DNA of 64,000 nt, taken from contig NW_027488365.1 of NCBI RefSeq assembly GCF_051014445.1, forward strand, positions 9,936,001-10,000,000, read 5' to 3'. The stretch is from Colletes latitarsis (lineage: Eukaryota > Arthropoda > Insecta > Hymenoptera > Colletidae). Under the pieces are notes generated by a model. The model saw only the letters and a program-made list of their open reading frames with translations. It did no database searches and was not told where the DNA came from. Below, piece by piece: positions 49,020-61,490 of the stretch (positions are counted from its first letter, which is position 1; every line of letters starts with the position of its first letter). The position numbers and the translations under genes were made by a program.

Positions 49020-52000
49020 AGAGGATAACGCATGTTAGGTCTAGGTTAGGTCTGGGATTTTCACTCATCAGACTCATACTTTCGCATTCTTCACATACTT
49101 GTTGAACGGATCCTGGGTTTTTTCTAGTTTGGATCACGTAGTAATGTGGGTCCACACTGAAACAATCAATTAAACCTGGTCTTGATAAATATTTTAGCGG
49201 ATAACGCATGTTAGGTCTGGGATAGGTCTGGGATTTGCCCTCATCAGACTCATACTTTCGCACACTTCACATACTCGTTGAACAGATCCTGCGTTTTTTC
49301 TGGTTTGGATCACGTAGTAATGTGGTATCACACTGAAACAATCGATGAAACCTGGTTTCGATCAATATCTTAGAGGACAACGCAAGTTAGGTCTGGGATA
49401 GGTCTGGGATTTGACCTCATCAGACTCATACTTTCGCTGTTTTCACATACTTGTGGAAGAGATCCTGGGTTTTTTCTGGTTTGGATCGCATAGTAATGTG
49501 TTACCACACTGAAACAGTCGATTAAACCAGGTTTCGATCAATATTTTTGAGGATAACGCATGTTAGGTCTAGGTTAGCCCTGGGATTTTCACTCATCAGT
49601 CTCATACTTTCGCATTCTTCTCATACTTGTTGAACGGATCCTGGGTTTTTGCTGGTTTGGATCACGTAGTAATGTGGGACCACACGGAAACAGTCAATTA
49701 AACCTGGTTTCGATCAATATATTAGAGAATAATTCATGTTAGGTCTAGGTTAGGTCTGGGATTTGCTCTCATCAGGCTCATTCTTTCGCATATTTCTCAT
49801 ACTTGATGACTAGATCCTGGGCTTTTTCTGGATTGCATCACGTAGTAATGAAGTACAACACTGAAACAGTCAATTAAACCTGGTTACCATCAATATCTTA
49901 GAGGACAACGCAAGTTAGGTCTGGGATAGGTCTGGGATTTGCCCACATCAGACTCATACTTTCGCGTTTTTCACATACTTGTTGAAGAGATCCTGGGTTT
50001 TTTCTGGTTTGGATCACGTAGTAGTGTGGTACCACACTGAAACAGTCCATTAAACCTGGTTTGGATCAACATTTTAGAGGATAACGCATGTTAGGTCTAG
50101 GTTAGGTCTGGGATTTTCACTCATCAGACTCATACTTTCGCATTCTTCACATACTTGTTGAACGGATCCTGTGTTTTTTCTGGTTTGGATCACGTAGTAA
50201 TGTGGTACCACACTGAAACAGTCAATTAAACCTGGTTTTGATCAATATCTTAGAGAATAATTCATGTTAGGTCTAGGTTAGGTCTGGGATTTGCCGTCAT
50301 CAGGCTCATACTTTCGTATATTTCTCATACTTCATGGCTGGATCCTGGCTATTTCTGGATTGGATCATGTAGTAATGTGGTACCACACTGAAACAGTCAA
50401 TTAAACCTGGTTTGGATCAATATTTTTAGAGGATAACGCATGTTAGGTCTAGGTTAGCCCTGGGATTTTCACTCATCAGACACATACTTTCGCATTCTTC
50501 ACATACTTGTTGAACGGATCCAGGGTTTTTTCTGGTTTGGTTCACGTAGTAATGTGGTACCACACTGAAACATTCAATTAAACCTGATCTTGATAATTAT
50601 TTCAGAGTATAACGCATGTTAGGTCTGGGTTAGGTCTAGGATTTGCCCTCATCAGGCTCATACTTTCGCATATTTCTCATACTTCATGGCTAGATCCTGG
50701 GCTGTTTCTGGATTGTATCACGTAGTAATGTGGTACCACGCTGAAACAGTCAATTAAACCTGGTTTCGATCAATATTTTAGAGGATAACGCAAGTTAGGT
50801 CTGGCATAGGTCTGGGATTCGCCCTCATCAGACTCATACTTTCGCGTTTTTCACATACTTGTTGAACTGATCCTGGGCTTTTTCTGGTTTGGATCACGTA
50901 GTAATGTGGTACCACACTGAAACAGTCAATTAAACCTGGTTTCGATCAATATTTTAGAGAATAATTCATGTTAGGTCTAGGTTAGGTCTGGGATTTGCTC
51001 TCATCAGGCTCATACTTTCGCATATTTCTCATACTAGATGGCTAGTTCCTGGGCTTTTTCTGGATTGTATCACGTAGTAATGAAGTACAACACTGAAACA
51101 CTCAATTAAACCTGGTTTCGATCAATATTATTGAGGATAACGCATGTTAGGTATAGGTTAGGCCTGGGATTTCCACTCATCAGACTCATACTTTCGCATT
51201 CTTCACATACTTGTTGAACGAATCCTGGGTTTTTTCTGGTTTGGATCACGTAGTAATGTGGGACCACACTGAAACAGTCAATTAAACCTGGTTTCGATCA
51301 ATATTTTAGAGAATAATTCATGTTAGGTCTAGGTTAGGTCTGGGATTTGCCGTCATCAGGCTCATACTTTCGCATATTTCTCATACTTCATGGCTGGATC
51401 CTGAGCTATTTCTGGATTGGATCATGTAGTAATGTGGTACCACACTGAAACAGTCAATTAAACCTGGTTTGGATCAATATTTTTAGAGGATAACGCATGT
51501 TAGGTCTAGGTTAGCCCTGGGATTTTCACTCATCAACCTCATACTTTCGCATTCTTCACATACTTGTTGAACGGATCCTGGGTTTTTTCTGGTTTGGTTC
51601 ACGTAGTAATGTGGTACCACACTGAAACATTCAATTAAACCTGATCTTGATAATTATTTCAGAGTATAACGCATGTTAGGTCTGCGTTAGGTCTAGGATT
51701 TGCCCTCATCAGGCTCATACTTTCGCATATTTCTCATACTTCATGGCTAGATCCTGGGCTGTTTCTGGATTGTATCACGTAGTAATGTGGTACCACACTG
51801 AAACATTCAATTAAACCTGATCTTGATAATTATTTCAGAGTATAACGCATGTTAGGTCTGGGTTAGGTCTAGGATTTGCCCTCATCAGGCTCATACTTTC
51901 GCATATTTCTCATACTTCATGGCTGGATCCTGTGCTATTTCTGGATTGTATCACGTAGTAATGAAGTACAACACTGAAACACTCAATTAAACCTGGTTTC

Positions 52001-53242
52001 GATCAATATTATTGAGGATAACGCATGTTAGGTATAGGTTAGGCCTGGGATTTCCACTCATCAGACTCATACTTTCGCATTCTTCACATACTTGTTGAAC
52101 GGATCCTGGGTTTTTTCTGGTTTGGATCACGTAGTAATGTGGGACCACACTGAAACAGTCAATTAAACCTGGTTTCGATCAATATTTTAGAGAATAATTC
52201 ATGTTAGGTCTAGGTTAGGTCTGGGATTTGCTCTCATCAGGCTCATACTTTCGCATATTTCTCATACTAGATGGCTAGTTCCTGGGCTTTTTCTGGATTG
52301 CATCACGTAGTAATGAAGTACAACACTGAAACACTCAATTAAACCTGGTTTCGATCAATATTATTGAGGATAACGCATGTTAGGTCTAGGTTAGGCCTGG
52401 GATTTTCACTCATCAGACTCATACTTTCGCATTCTTCACATACATGTTGAACGGATCCTGGGTTTTTTCTGGTTTGGATCACGTAGTAATGTAGGACCAC
52501 ACTGAAACAGTCAATTAAACCTGGTTTGGATCAATATTTTAGAGAATAATTCATGTTAGGTCTAGGTTAGGTCTGGGATTTGCTCTCATCAGGCTCATTC
52601 TTTCGCATATTTCTCATACTTGATGGCTAGACCCTGGGCTTTTTCTGGATTGCATCTCGTAGTAATGAAGTGCAACACTGAAACAGTCAATTAAACCTGG
52701 TTTCCATCAATATCTTAGAGGACAACGCAAGTTAGGTCTGGGATAGGTCTGGGACTTGCCCTCATCACGCTCATACTTTCGCGTTTTTGACATACTTGTT
52801 GAACAGATCCTGGGTTTTTTCTGGTTTGGATCACGTAGTAGTGTGGTACCACACTGAAACAGTCCATTAAACCAGGTTTGGATCAATATTTTTGAGGATA
52901 ACGCATGTTAGGTCTAGGTTAGGTCGGGGATTTTCACTCATCAGACTCATACTTTCGCATTCTTCACATACTTGTTGAACGGATCCTGGGTTTTTTCTGG
53001 TTTGGATCACGTAGTAATGTGGTACCACACTGAAACAGTCGATTGAACCTGGTTTCGATCAGTATTTTAGACGATAACGCAACATAAGTCTGGGATAGGT
53101 CTGGGATTTGACCTCATCAGACTCATACTTTCGCGTTTTTCACATACTTGTTGAAGAGATCCTGGGTTTTTTCTGGTTTGGATCTCGTAGTAGTGTGGTA
53201 CCACACTGAAACAGTCCATTAAACCTGGTTTGGATCAATATT
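49018..53242 (+). repeat. Rearranged 24-monomer derivative of the 30-mer (4,225 bp)
   Basis: The unit starts with m1-m3, has an m4/m18 hybrid near 49,510-49,690 (m4 left part, m18 GTGGGACCACACGG end), and continues m19-m24. About 14 monomers (m5-m18) are thus missing. After m24 comes a block of C, B, A, then a second m22, m23, m24, an extra m24 copy, A, B, and finally m26-m30. The m22-type marker TTGCCGTCAT occurs at 50,291 and 51,347 (1,056 bp). The m24 marker CTGATCTTGA occurs at 50,584, 51,641 and 51,817 (1,057 and 176 bp). Deletion and local amplification have both acted here. Confidence 0.85.
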
Positions 53243-56200
53243 TTAGAGGATAACGCATGTTAGGTCTAGGTTAGGTCTGGGATTTTCACTCATCAGACTC
53301 ATACTTTCGCATTCTTCACATACTTGTTGAACGGATCCTGGGTTTTTTCTAGTTTGGATCACGTAGTAATGTGGGTCCACACTGAAACAATCAATTAAAC
53401 CTGGTCTTGATAAATATTTTAGAGGATAACGCATGTTAGGTCTGGGATAGGTCTGGGATTTGCCCTCATCAGACTCATACTTTCGCACACTTCACATACT
53501 CGTTGAACAGATCCTGGGTTTTTTCTGGTTTGGATCACGTAGTAATGTGGTATCACACTGAAACAGTCGATGAAACCTGGTTTCGATCAATATTTTGGAG
53601 GATAACGCAAGTTAAGTCTGGGATTGATCTGGGATTTGACCTCATCAGACTCATACTTTCGCACACTTCACATACTCGTTGAACAGATCCTGGGTTATTT
53701 TCTGGTTTGGATCACATAGTAATGTGGTACCACACTGAAACAGTCGATTAAACCAGGTTTCGATCAATATTTTTGAGGATAACGCATGTTAGGTCTAGGT
53801 TAGGCCTGGGATTTTCACTCATCAGGCTCATACTTTCGCATTCTTCACATACTTGTTGAACGGATCCTGGGTTTTTTCTGGTTTGGATCACGTAGTAATG
53901 TGGTACCACACTGAAACAGTCGATTGAACCTGGTTTCGATCAGTATTTTAGAGGATAACGCAAGTTAAGTCTGGGATTGGTCTGGGATTTGACCTCATCA
54001 GACTCATACTTTCGCACACTTCACAAACTCGTTGAACAGATCCTGGGTTATTTTCTGGTTTGGATCACATAGTAATGTGGTACCACACTGAAACAGTCGA
54101 TTAAACCAGGTTTCGATCAATATTTTTGAGGATAACGCATGTTAGGTCTAGGTTAGGCCTGGGATTTTCACTCATCAGGCTCATACTTTCGCATTCTTCA
54201 CATACTTGTTGAACGGATCCTGGGTTTTTTCTGGTTTGGATCACGTAGTAATGTGGTACCACACTGAAACAGTCGATTGAACCTGGTTTCGATCAGTATT
54301 TTAGAGGATAACGCAACATAAGTCTGGGATAGGTCTGGGATTTGACCTCATCAGACTCATACTTTCGCTGTTTTCACATACTTGTTGAAGAGATCCTGGG
54401 TTTTTTCTGGTTTGGATCGCATAGTAATGTGTTACCACACTGAAACTCTCAATTAAACCTGGTTTCGATCAATATTATTGAGGATAACGCATGTTAGGTC
54501 TAGGTTAGGCCTGGGATTTTCACTCATCAGACTCATACTTTCGCATTCTTCACATACTTGTTGAACGGATCCTGGGTTTTTTCTGGTTTGGATCACGTAG
54601 TAATGTAGGACCACACTGAAACAGTCAATTAAACCTGGTTTGGATCAATATTTTAGAGAATAATTCATGTTAGGTCTAGGTTAGGTCTGGGATTTGCTCT
54701 CATCAGGCTCATTCTTTCGCATATTTCTCATACTTGATGGCTAGATCCTGGGCTTTTTCTGGATTGCATCTCGTAGTAATGAACTGCAACACTGAAACAG
54801 TCAATTAAACCTGGTTTCCATCAATATCTTAGAGGACAACGCAAGTTAGGTCTGGGATAGGTCTGGGACTTGCCCTCATCACGCTCATACTTTCGCGTTT
54901 TTGACATACTTGTTGAACAGATCCTGGGTTTTTTCTGGTTTGGATCACGTAGTAGTGTGGTACCACACTGAAACAGTCCATTAAACCACGTTTGGATCAA
55001 TATTTTTGAGGATAACGCATGTTAGGTCTAGGTTAGGTCGGGGATTTTCACTCATCAGACTCATACTTTCGCATTCTTCACATACTTGTTGAACGGATCC
55101 TGGGTTTTTTCTGGTTTGGATCACGTAGTAATGTGGTACCACACTGAAACAGTCGATTGAACCAGGTTTCGATCAGTATTTTAGACGATAACGCAACATA
55201 AGTCTGGGATTGGTCTGGGACTTGACCTCATCAGACTCATACTTTCGCGTTTTTCACATACTTGTTGAAGAGATCCTGGGTTTTTCCTGGTTTGGATCTC
55301 GTAGTAGTGTGGTACCACACTGAAACAGTCCATTAAACCTGGTTTGGATCAATATTTTAGAGGATAACGCATGTTAGGTCTAGGTTAGGTCTGGGATTTT
55401 CACTCATCAGACTCATACTTTCGCATTCTTCACATACTTGTTGAACGGATCCTGGGTTTTTTCTAGTTTGGATCACGTAGTAATGTGGGTCCACACTGAA
55501 ACAATCAATTTAACCTGGTCTTGATAAATATTTTAGAGGATAACGCATGTTAGGTCTAGGTTAGGTCTGGGATTTGCTCTCATCAGGCTCATTCTGTCGC
55601 ATATTTCTCATACTTGATGTTTAGATCCTGGGCTTTTTCTGGATTGCATCACGTAGTAATGTAGTACCACACTGAAACAGTCAATGAAACCTGGTTTCCA
55701 TCAATATTTTAGAGGACAACGCAAGTTAGGTCTAGGTAAGGCCTGAGATTTTCACTGATCAGACTCATACTTTCGCATCCTTCACATACTTGTTGAACGG
55801 ATCCTGGGTTTTTTCTGGTTTGGATCACGTAGTAATGTGGTACCTCACTGAAACGGTCAATTAAACCTGGTTTCGATCAATATTTTGGAGGATAACGCAT
55901 TGTAGGTCTCGGATAGGTCTGGGATTTGCCCTCATCAGACTCATACTTTCGCACACTTCACATACTCGTTGAACAGATCCTGGGTTTTTTCTGGTTTGGA
56001 TCACGTAGTAATGTGGTACCACACTGAAACAGTCGATGAAACCTGGTTTCGATCAATATTTTAGAGGATAACGCAAGTTAAGTCTGGGATTGGTCTGGGA
56101 TTTGACCTCATCAGACTCATACTTTCGCACACTTCACATACTCGTTGAACAGATCCTGGGTTATTTTCTGGTTTGGACCACATAGTAATGTGGTACCACA

Positions 56201-57134
56201 CTGAAACAGTCGATTAAACCAGGTTTCGATCAATATTTTTGAGGATAACGCATGTTAGGTCTAGGTTAGGCCTGGGAATTTTCACTCATCAGACTCATAC
56301 TTTCGTATTCTTCACATACTTGTTGAACGGATCCTGGGTTTTTTCTGGTTTTGATCACGTAGTAATGTGGTACCACACTGAAACAGTCGATTAAACCTGG
56401 TTTCGATCAGCATTTTAGAGGATAACGCAACATAAGTCTGGGATAGGTCTGGGAGTTGACCTCATCAGACTCATGCTTTCGCGTTTTTCACATACTTGTT
56501 GAACAGATCCTGGGTTTTTTCTGGTTTGGATCACGTAGTAGTGTGGTACAACACTGAAACAGTCCATTAAACCTGGTCTTGACAAATATTTTAGAGGATA
56601 ACGCATTTTAGGTCTGGGTTAGGTCTAGGATTTGCCCTCATCAGGCTCATACTTTCGCATATTTCTCATGCTTCATGGCTAGATCCTGGGCTTTTTCTGG
56701 ATTGCATCACGTAGTAATGAAGTACAACACTGAAACAGTCAATTAAACCTGGTTTCCATCAATATCTTAGAGGACAACGCAAGTTAGGTCTGGGATAGGT
56801 CTTGGACTTGCCCTCATCAGGCTCATACTTTCGCGTTTTTCACATACTTGTTGAACAGATCCTGGGTTTTTTCAGGATTGGATCACGTAGTAGAGTGGTA
56901 CCACACTGAAACAGTCCATTAAACCTGGTTTGGATCAATATTTTAGAGGATAACACATGTTAGGTCTAGGTTAGGTCTGAGATTTTCACTCATCAGACTC
57001 ATACTTTCGCACACTTCACATACTCGTTGAACAGATGCTGGGTTTTTTCTGGTTTGGATCACGTAGTAATGTGGTACCACACTGAAACAGTCGATGAAAC
57101 CTGGTTTCGATCAATATTTCAGAGGATAACGAAA

Positions 57135-57145
57135 GTTAAGTCTGG
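57135..57145 (+). repeat. 11-bp word contracted to one copy (second case)
   Basis: A single GTTAAGTCTGG leads directly to GATTTGACCTC. The neighbouring relatives of this monomer have a second word (GATTGGTCTGG), for example near 56,092. Exactly 11 bp are missing. Confidence 0.85.
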
Positions 57146-57239
57146 GATTTGACCTCATCAGACTCATACTTTCGCACACTTCACATACTCGTTGAACAGA
57201 TCCTGGGTTATTTTCTGGTTTGGACCACATAGTAATGTG

Positions 57240-57520
57240 GTACCACACTGAAACAGTCGATTAAACCAGGTTTCGATCAATATTTTAGAGTATAACTCAT
57301 ATTAGGTCTAGGTTAGGCCTGGGATTTTCATTTATCTGACTCATATTTTCGAGTTTTTCACATACTTGTTGAACAGATCCTCGGTTTTTTCTGGTTTGGA
57401 TCACGTAGTAATGTGGTACCTCACTGAAACGGTCAATTAAACCTGGTTTCGATCATTATTTTAGAGGATAACGCAAGTTATGTCTGGGATAGGTCTGGGA
57501 TTTGCCCTCATCAGGCTCAT
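57240..57520 (+). repeat. Duplicated segment, first copy
   Basis: This repeats at about 58,474-58,754, 1,234 bp (seven monomers) away. Shared rare variants are TTAGAGTATAACTCATATTAG, split by subfamily position, TCATTTATCTGACTCATATT, TTTTCGAGTTTTTCAC, CCTCACTGAAACGG, GATCATTATTTTAG and GTTATGTCTGG. One difference is GATCCTCGG against GATGCTCGG. Confidence 0.85.
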
Positions 57521-58473
57521 ACTTTCGCGTTTTTCACATACTTGTTGAACAGATCATGGGTTTCTTCTGGTTTGGGTCACGTAGTACTGTGATACCACAC
57601 TGAAACAGTCGATTAAACCTGGTTCCGATCAATATTTTAGAGGATAACGCATGTTAGGTCTAGGTTAGCCCTGGGAGTTTCACTCATCAGACTCATACTT
57701 TCGCATTCTTCACATACTTGTTGAACTGATCCTGGGTTTTTTCTGGTTTGGATCACGTAGTAATGTGGTACCACACTGAAACAGTCAATTAAACCTGGTT
57801 TCGATCAATATTTTAGAAAATAATTCATGTTAGGTCTAGGTTGTGTCTGGGATTTGCTCTCATCAGGCTCATACTTTCGCACACTTCACATACTCGTTTG
57901 ACAGATCCTGGGTTATTTTCTGGTTTGGATCGCATAGTAATGTGGTACCACACTGAAACAGTCGATTAAACCAGGTTTCGATCAATATTTTTGAGGATAA
58001 CGCATGTTAGGTCTAGGTTAGGCCTGGGATTTTCACTCATCAGACTCATACTTTCGCATTCTTCACATACTTGTTGAACGGATCCTGGGTTTTTACTGGT
58101 TTGGATCACGTAGTAATGTGGGACCACACTGAAACAGTCAATTAAGCCTGGTTTCGATCAATATTTTAGAGAATAATTCATGTTAGGTCTAGGTTAGGTC
58201 TGGGATTTGCTCTCATCAGGCTCATCCTTTCGCATATTTCTCATACCTGATGGCTAGATCCTGGGCTTTTTCTGGATTGCATCACGTAGTAATGAAGTAC
58301 AACACTGAAACAGTCAATTAAACCTGGTTTCGATCAATATTTTAGAAAACAATTCATGTTAGGTCTAGGTTGGGTCTGGGATTTGCTCCCATCAGGCTCA
58401 TACTTTCGCACACTTCACATACTCGTTTGACAGATCCTGGGTTATTTTCTGGTTTGGATCGCATAGTAATGTG

Positions 58474-58754
58474 GTACCACACTGAAACAGTCGATTAAAC
58501 CAGGTTTCGATCAATATTTTAGAGTATAACTCATATTAGGTCTAGGTTAGGCCTGGGATTTTCATTTATCTGACTCATATTTTCGAGTTTTTCACATACT
58601 TGTTGAACAGATGCTCGGTTTTTTCTGGTTTGGATCACGTAGTAATGTGGTACCTCACTGAAACGGTCAATTAAACCTGGTTTCGATCATTATTTTAGAG
58701 GATAACGCAAGTTATGTCTGGGATAGGTCTGGGATTTGCCCTCATCAGGCTCAT
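58474..58754 (+). repeat. Duplicated segment, second copy
   Basis: Second copy of 57,240-57,520. The match stops at the variable block: the first copy continues GCGTTTTTCAC (C type) and this one GCACACTTCAC (E type), another within-monomer subfamily switch at the CTTTCG box. Confidence 0.85.
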
Positions 58755-61490
58755 ACTTTCGCACACTTCACATACTCGTTGAACAGATCCTCGGTTTTTT
58801 CTGGTTTGGATCACGTAGTAGTGTGGGACCACACTGAAACAATCAATTAGACCTGGTCTTGATAAATATTTTAGAGGATAGCGCATGTTTGGTCTGGGAT
58901 AGGTCTGGGATTTGCCCTCATCAGACTCATACTTTCGCACACTTCACATACTCGTTGAACAGATCCTGCGTTTTTTCTGGTTTTGATCACGTAGTAATGT
59001 GGAACCACACTGAAACAATCAATTAAACCTGGTCTTGATAAATATTTTAGAGGATAACGCATGTTAGGTCTGGGTTAGGTCTGGGATTTGCTCTCATAAG
59101 GCTCATTCTTTCGCATATTTCTCATACTTGATGGCTAGATCCTGGGCTTTCTCTGGATTGCATCACGTAGTAATGAAGTGCAACACTGAAACAGTCAATT
59201 AAACCTGGTTTCCATCAATATCTTAGAGGACAACGCAAGTTATGTCTGGGATAGGTCTGGGACTTGCCCTCATCAGGCTCATACTTTCGCGTTTTTCACA
59301 TACTTGTTGAACAGATCCTGGGTTTTTTCTGGTTTGGATCACGTAGTAGTGTGGTACCACACTGAAACAGTCCATTAAACCTGGTTTGGATCAATATTTT
59401 AGAGGATAACGCATGTTAGGTCTAGGTTAGGTCGGGGATTTTCACTCATCAGACTCATACTTTCGCATTCTTCACATACTTGTTGAACGGATCCTGGGTT
59501 TTTTCTGGTTTGGGTCACGTATTAATGTGGTACCACACTGAAACAGTCGATTAAACCTGGTTTCGATCAGTATTTTAGAGGATAACGCAACATAAGTCTA
59601 GGATAGGTCTGGGATTTGACCTCATCAGACTCATACTTTCGCGTTTTTCACATACTTGTTGAACAGATCCTGGGTTTTTTCTGGTTTGGATCACGTAGTA
59701 GTGTGGTACCACACTGAAACAGTCCATTAAACCTGCTTGCGATCAATATTTTAGAGGATAACGCATGTTAGGTCTGGGTTAGGTCTAGGATTTGCCCTCA
59801 TCAGGCTCATTCTTTCGCATATTACTCAAACTTGATGGCTAGATCCTGGGCTTTTTCTGGATTGCATCACGTAGTAATGTGGTACCACACTGAAACATTC
59901 AATTAAACCTGGTTTCCATCAATATCTTAGAGGACAACGCAAGTTAGGTCTAGGTTAGGCCTGGGATTTGCCCTCATCAGGCTCATACTTTCGCGTTTTT
60001 CACATACTTGTTGAACAGATCCTGGGTTTTTTCTGGTTTGGATCACGTAGTAATGTGGGACCACACTGAAACAGTCAATTAAACCTGGTTTCCATCAATA
60101 TCTTAGAGGACAACGCAAGTTAGGTCTGGGATAGGTCTGGGACTTGCCCTCATCAGGCTCATACTTCCGCGTTTTTCACATACTTGTTGAACAGATCCTG
60201 GGTTTTCTCTGGTTTGGACCACGTAGTAATGTGGGACCACACTGAAACAGTCAATTAAACCTGGTTTCAATCAATATTTTAGAGAATAATTCATGTTAGG
60301 TCTAGGTTAGATCTGGGATTTGCTCTCATCAGGCTCATTCTTTCGCATATTTCTCATACTTGATGGCTAGATCCTGGGCTTTTTCTGGATTGCATCACGT
60401 ATTAATGAAGTACAACACTGAAACAGTCAATTAAACCTGGTTTCCATCAATATCTTAGAGGACAACGCAAGTTAGGTCTGGGATAGGTATGGGATTTGCC
60501 CTCATCAGGCTCATACTTTCGCGTTTTTCACATACTTGTTGAACAGATCCTGGGTTTTTTCTGGTTTGTATCACGTAGTAGTGTGGTACCACACTGAAAC
60601 AGTCCATTAAACCTGGTTTGGATCAATATCTTAGAGGATAACGCATGTTAGGTCTAGGTTAGCCCTGGGATTTTCACTCATCAGACTCATACTTTCGCGT
60701 TTTTCACATACTTGTTGAACAGATCCTGGGTTTTTTCAGGTTTGGATCACGTTGTAGTGTGGTACCACACTGAAACAGTCCATTAAACCTGGTTTGGATC
60801 AATATTTTAGAGGATAACGCAAGTTAAGTCTGGGATTGGCCTGGGATTTGACCTCATCAAACTCATACTTTCGCACACTTCACATACTCGTTGAACAGAT
60901 CCTGGCTTATTTTCTGGTTTGGATCACATAGTAATGTGGTACCACACTGAAACAGTCGATTAAACCAGGTTTCGATCAATATTTTTGAGGATAACGCATG
61001 TTAGGTCTAGGTTAGGCCTGGGATTTTCACTCTTCAGACTCATACTTTCGCATTCTGCACATACTTGTTGAACAGATCCTGGGGTTTTTCTGGTTTGGAT
61101 CACGTAGTAGTGTGGTACCACACTGACACAGTCCATTAAACCTGGTTTGGATCAATATTTTAGAGGATAACGCATGTTAGGTCTGGGTTAGGTCTGGGAT
61201 TTTCACTCATCAGACTCATACTTTTGCATGCTTCACATACTTGCTGAACGGATCCTGGGCTTTTTCTGGTTTGGATCACGTAGTAATGTGGGACCACACT
61301 GAGACAGTCAATTAAACCTGATTTCGATCAATATTTTAGAGAATAATTCAATTAGGTCTAGGTTAGGTCTGGGATTTGCTCTCATCAGGCTCATTCTTTC
61401 GCATATTTCTCATACTTGATGGCTAGATCCTTGGCTTTTTCTGGATTGCATCACGTAGTAATGAAGTACAACACTGAAACAGTCAATTAA

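Larger units (their letters stand above)
53243..61490 (+). repeat. Loose mosaic zone right of the 30-mer core
   Basis: About 47 monomers. It opens with m1 and m2, then two E-A dimers 353 bp apart (GCACAC at 53,661 and 54,014), an m26-m30-m1 run at about 54,450-55,560, and then mixed units with many private changes. Among these are ATTTGACC boxes, GGTACCTCACTG ends, TTTCGAGTTTTTCAC, and a single 11-bp word at 57,135. Long periods are lost here. No gene or mobile element was seen. Confidence 0.75.
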
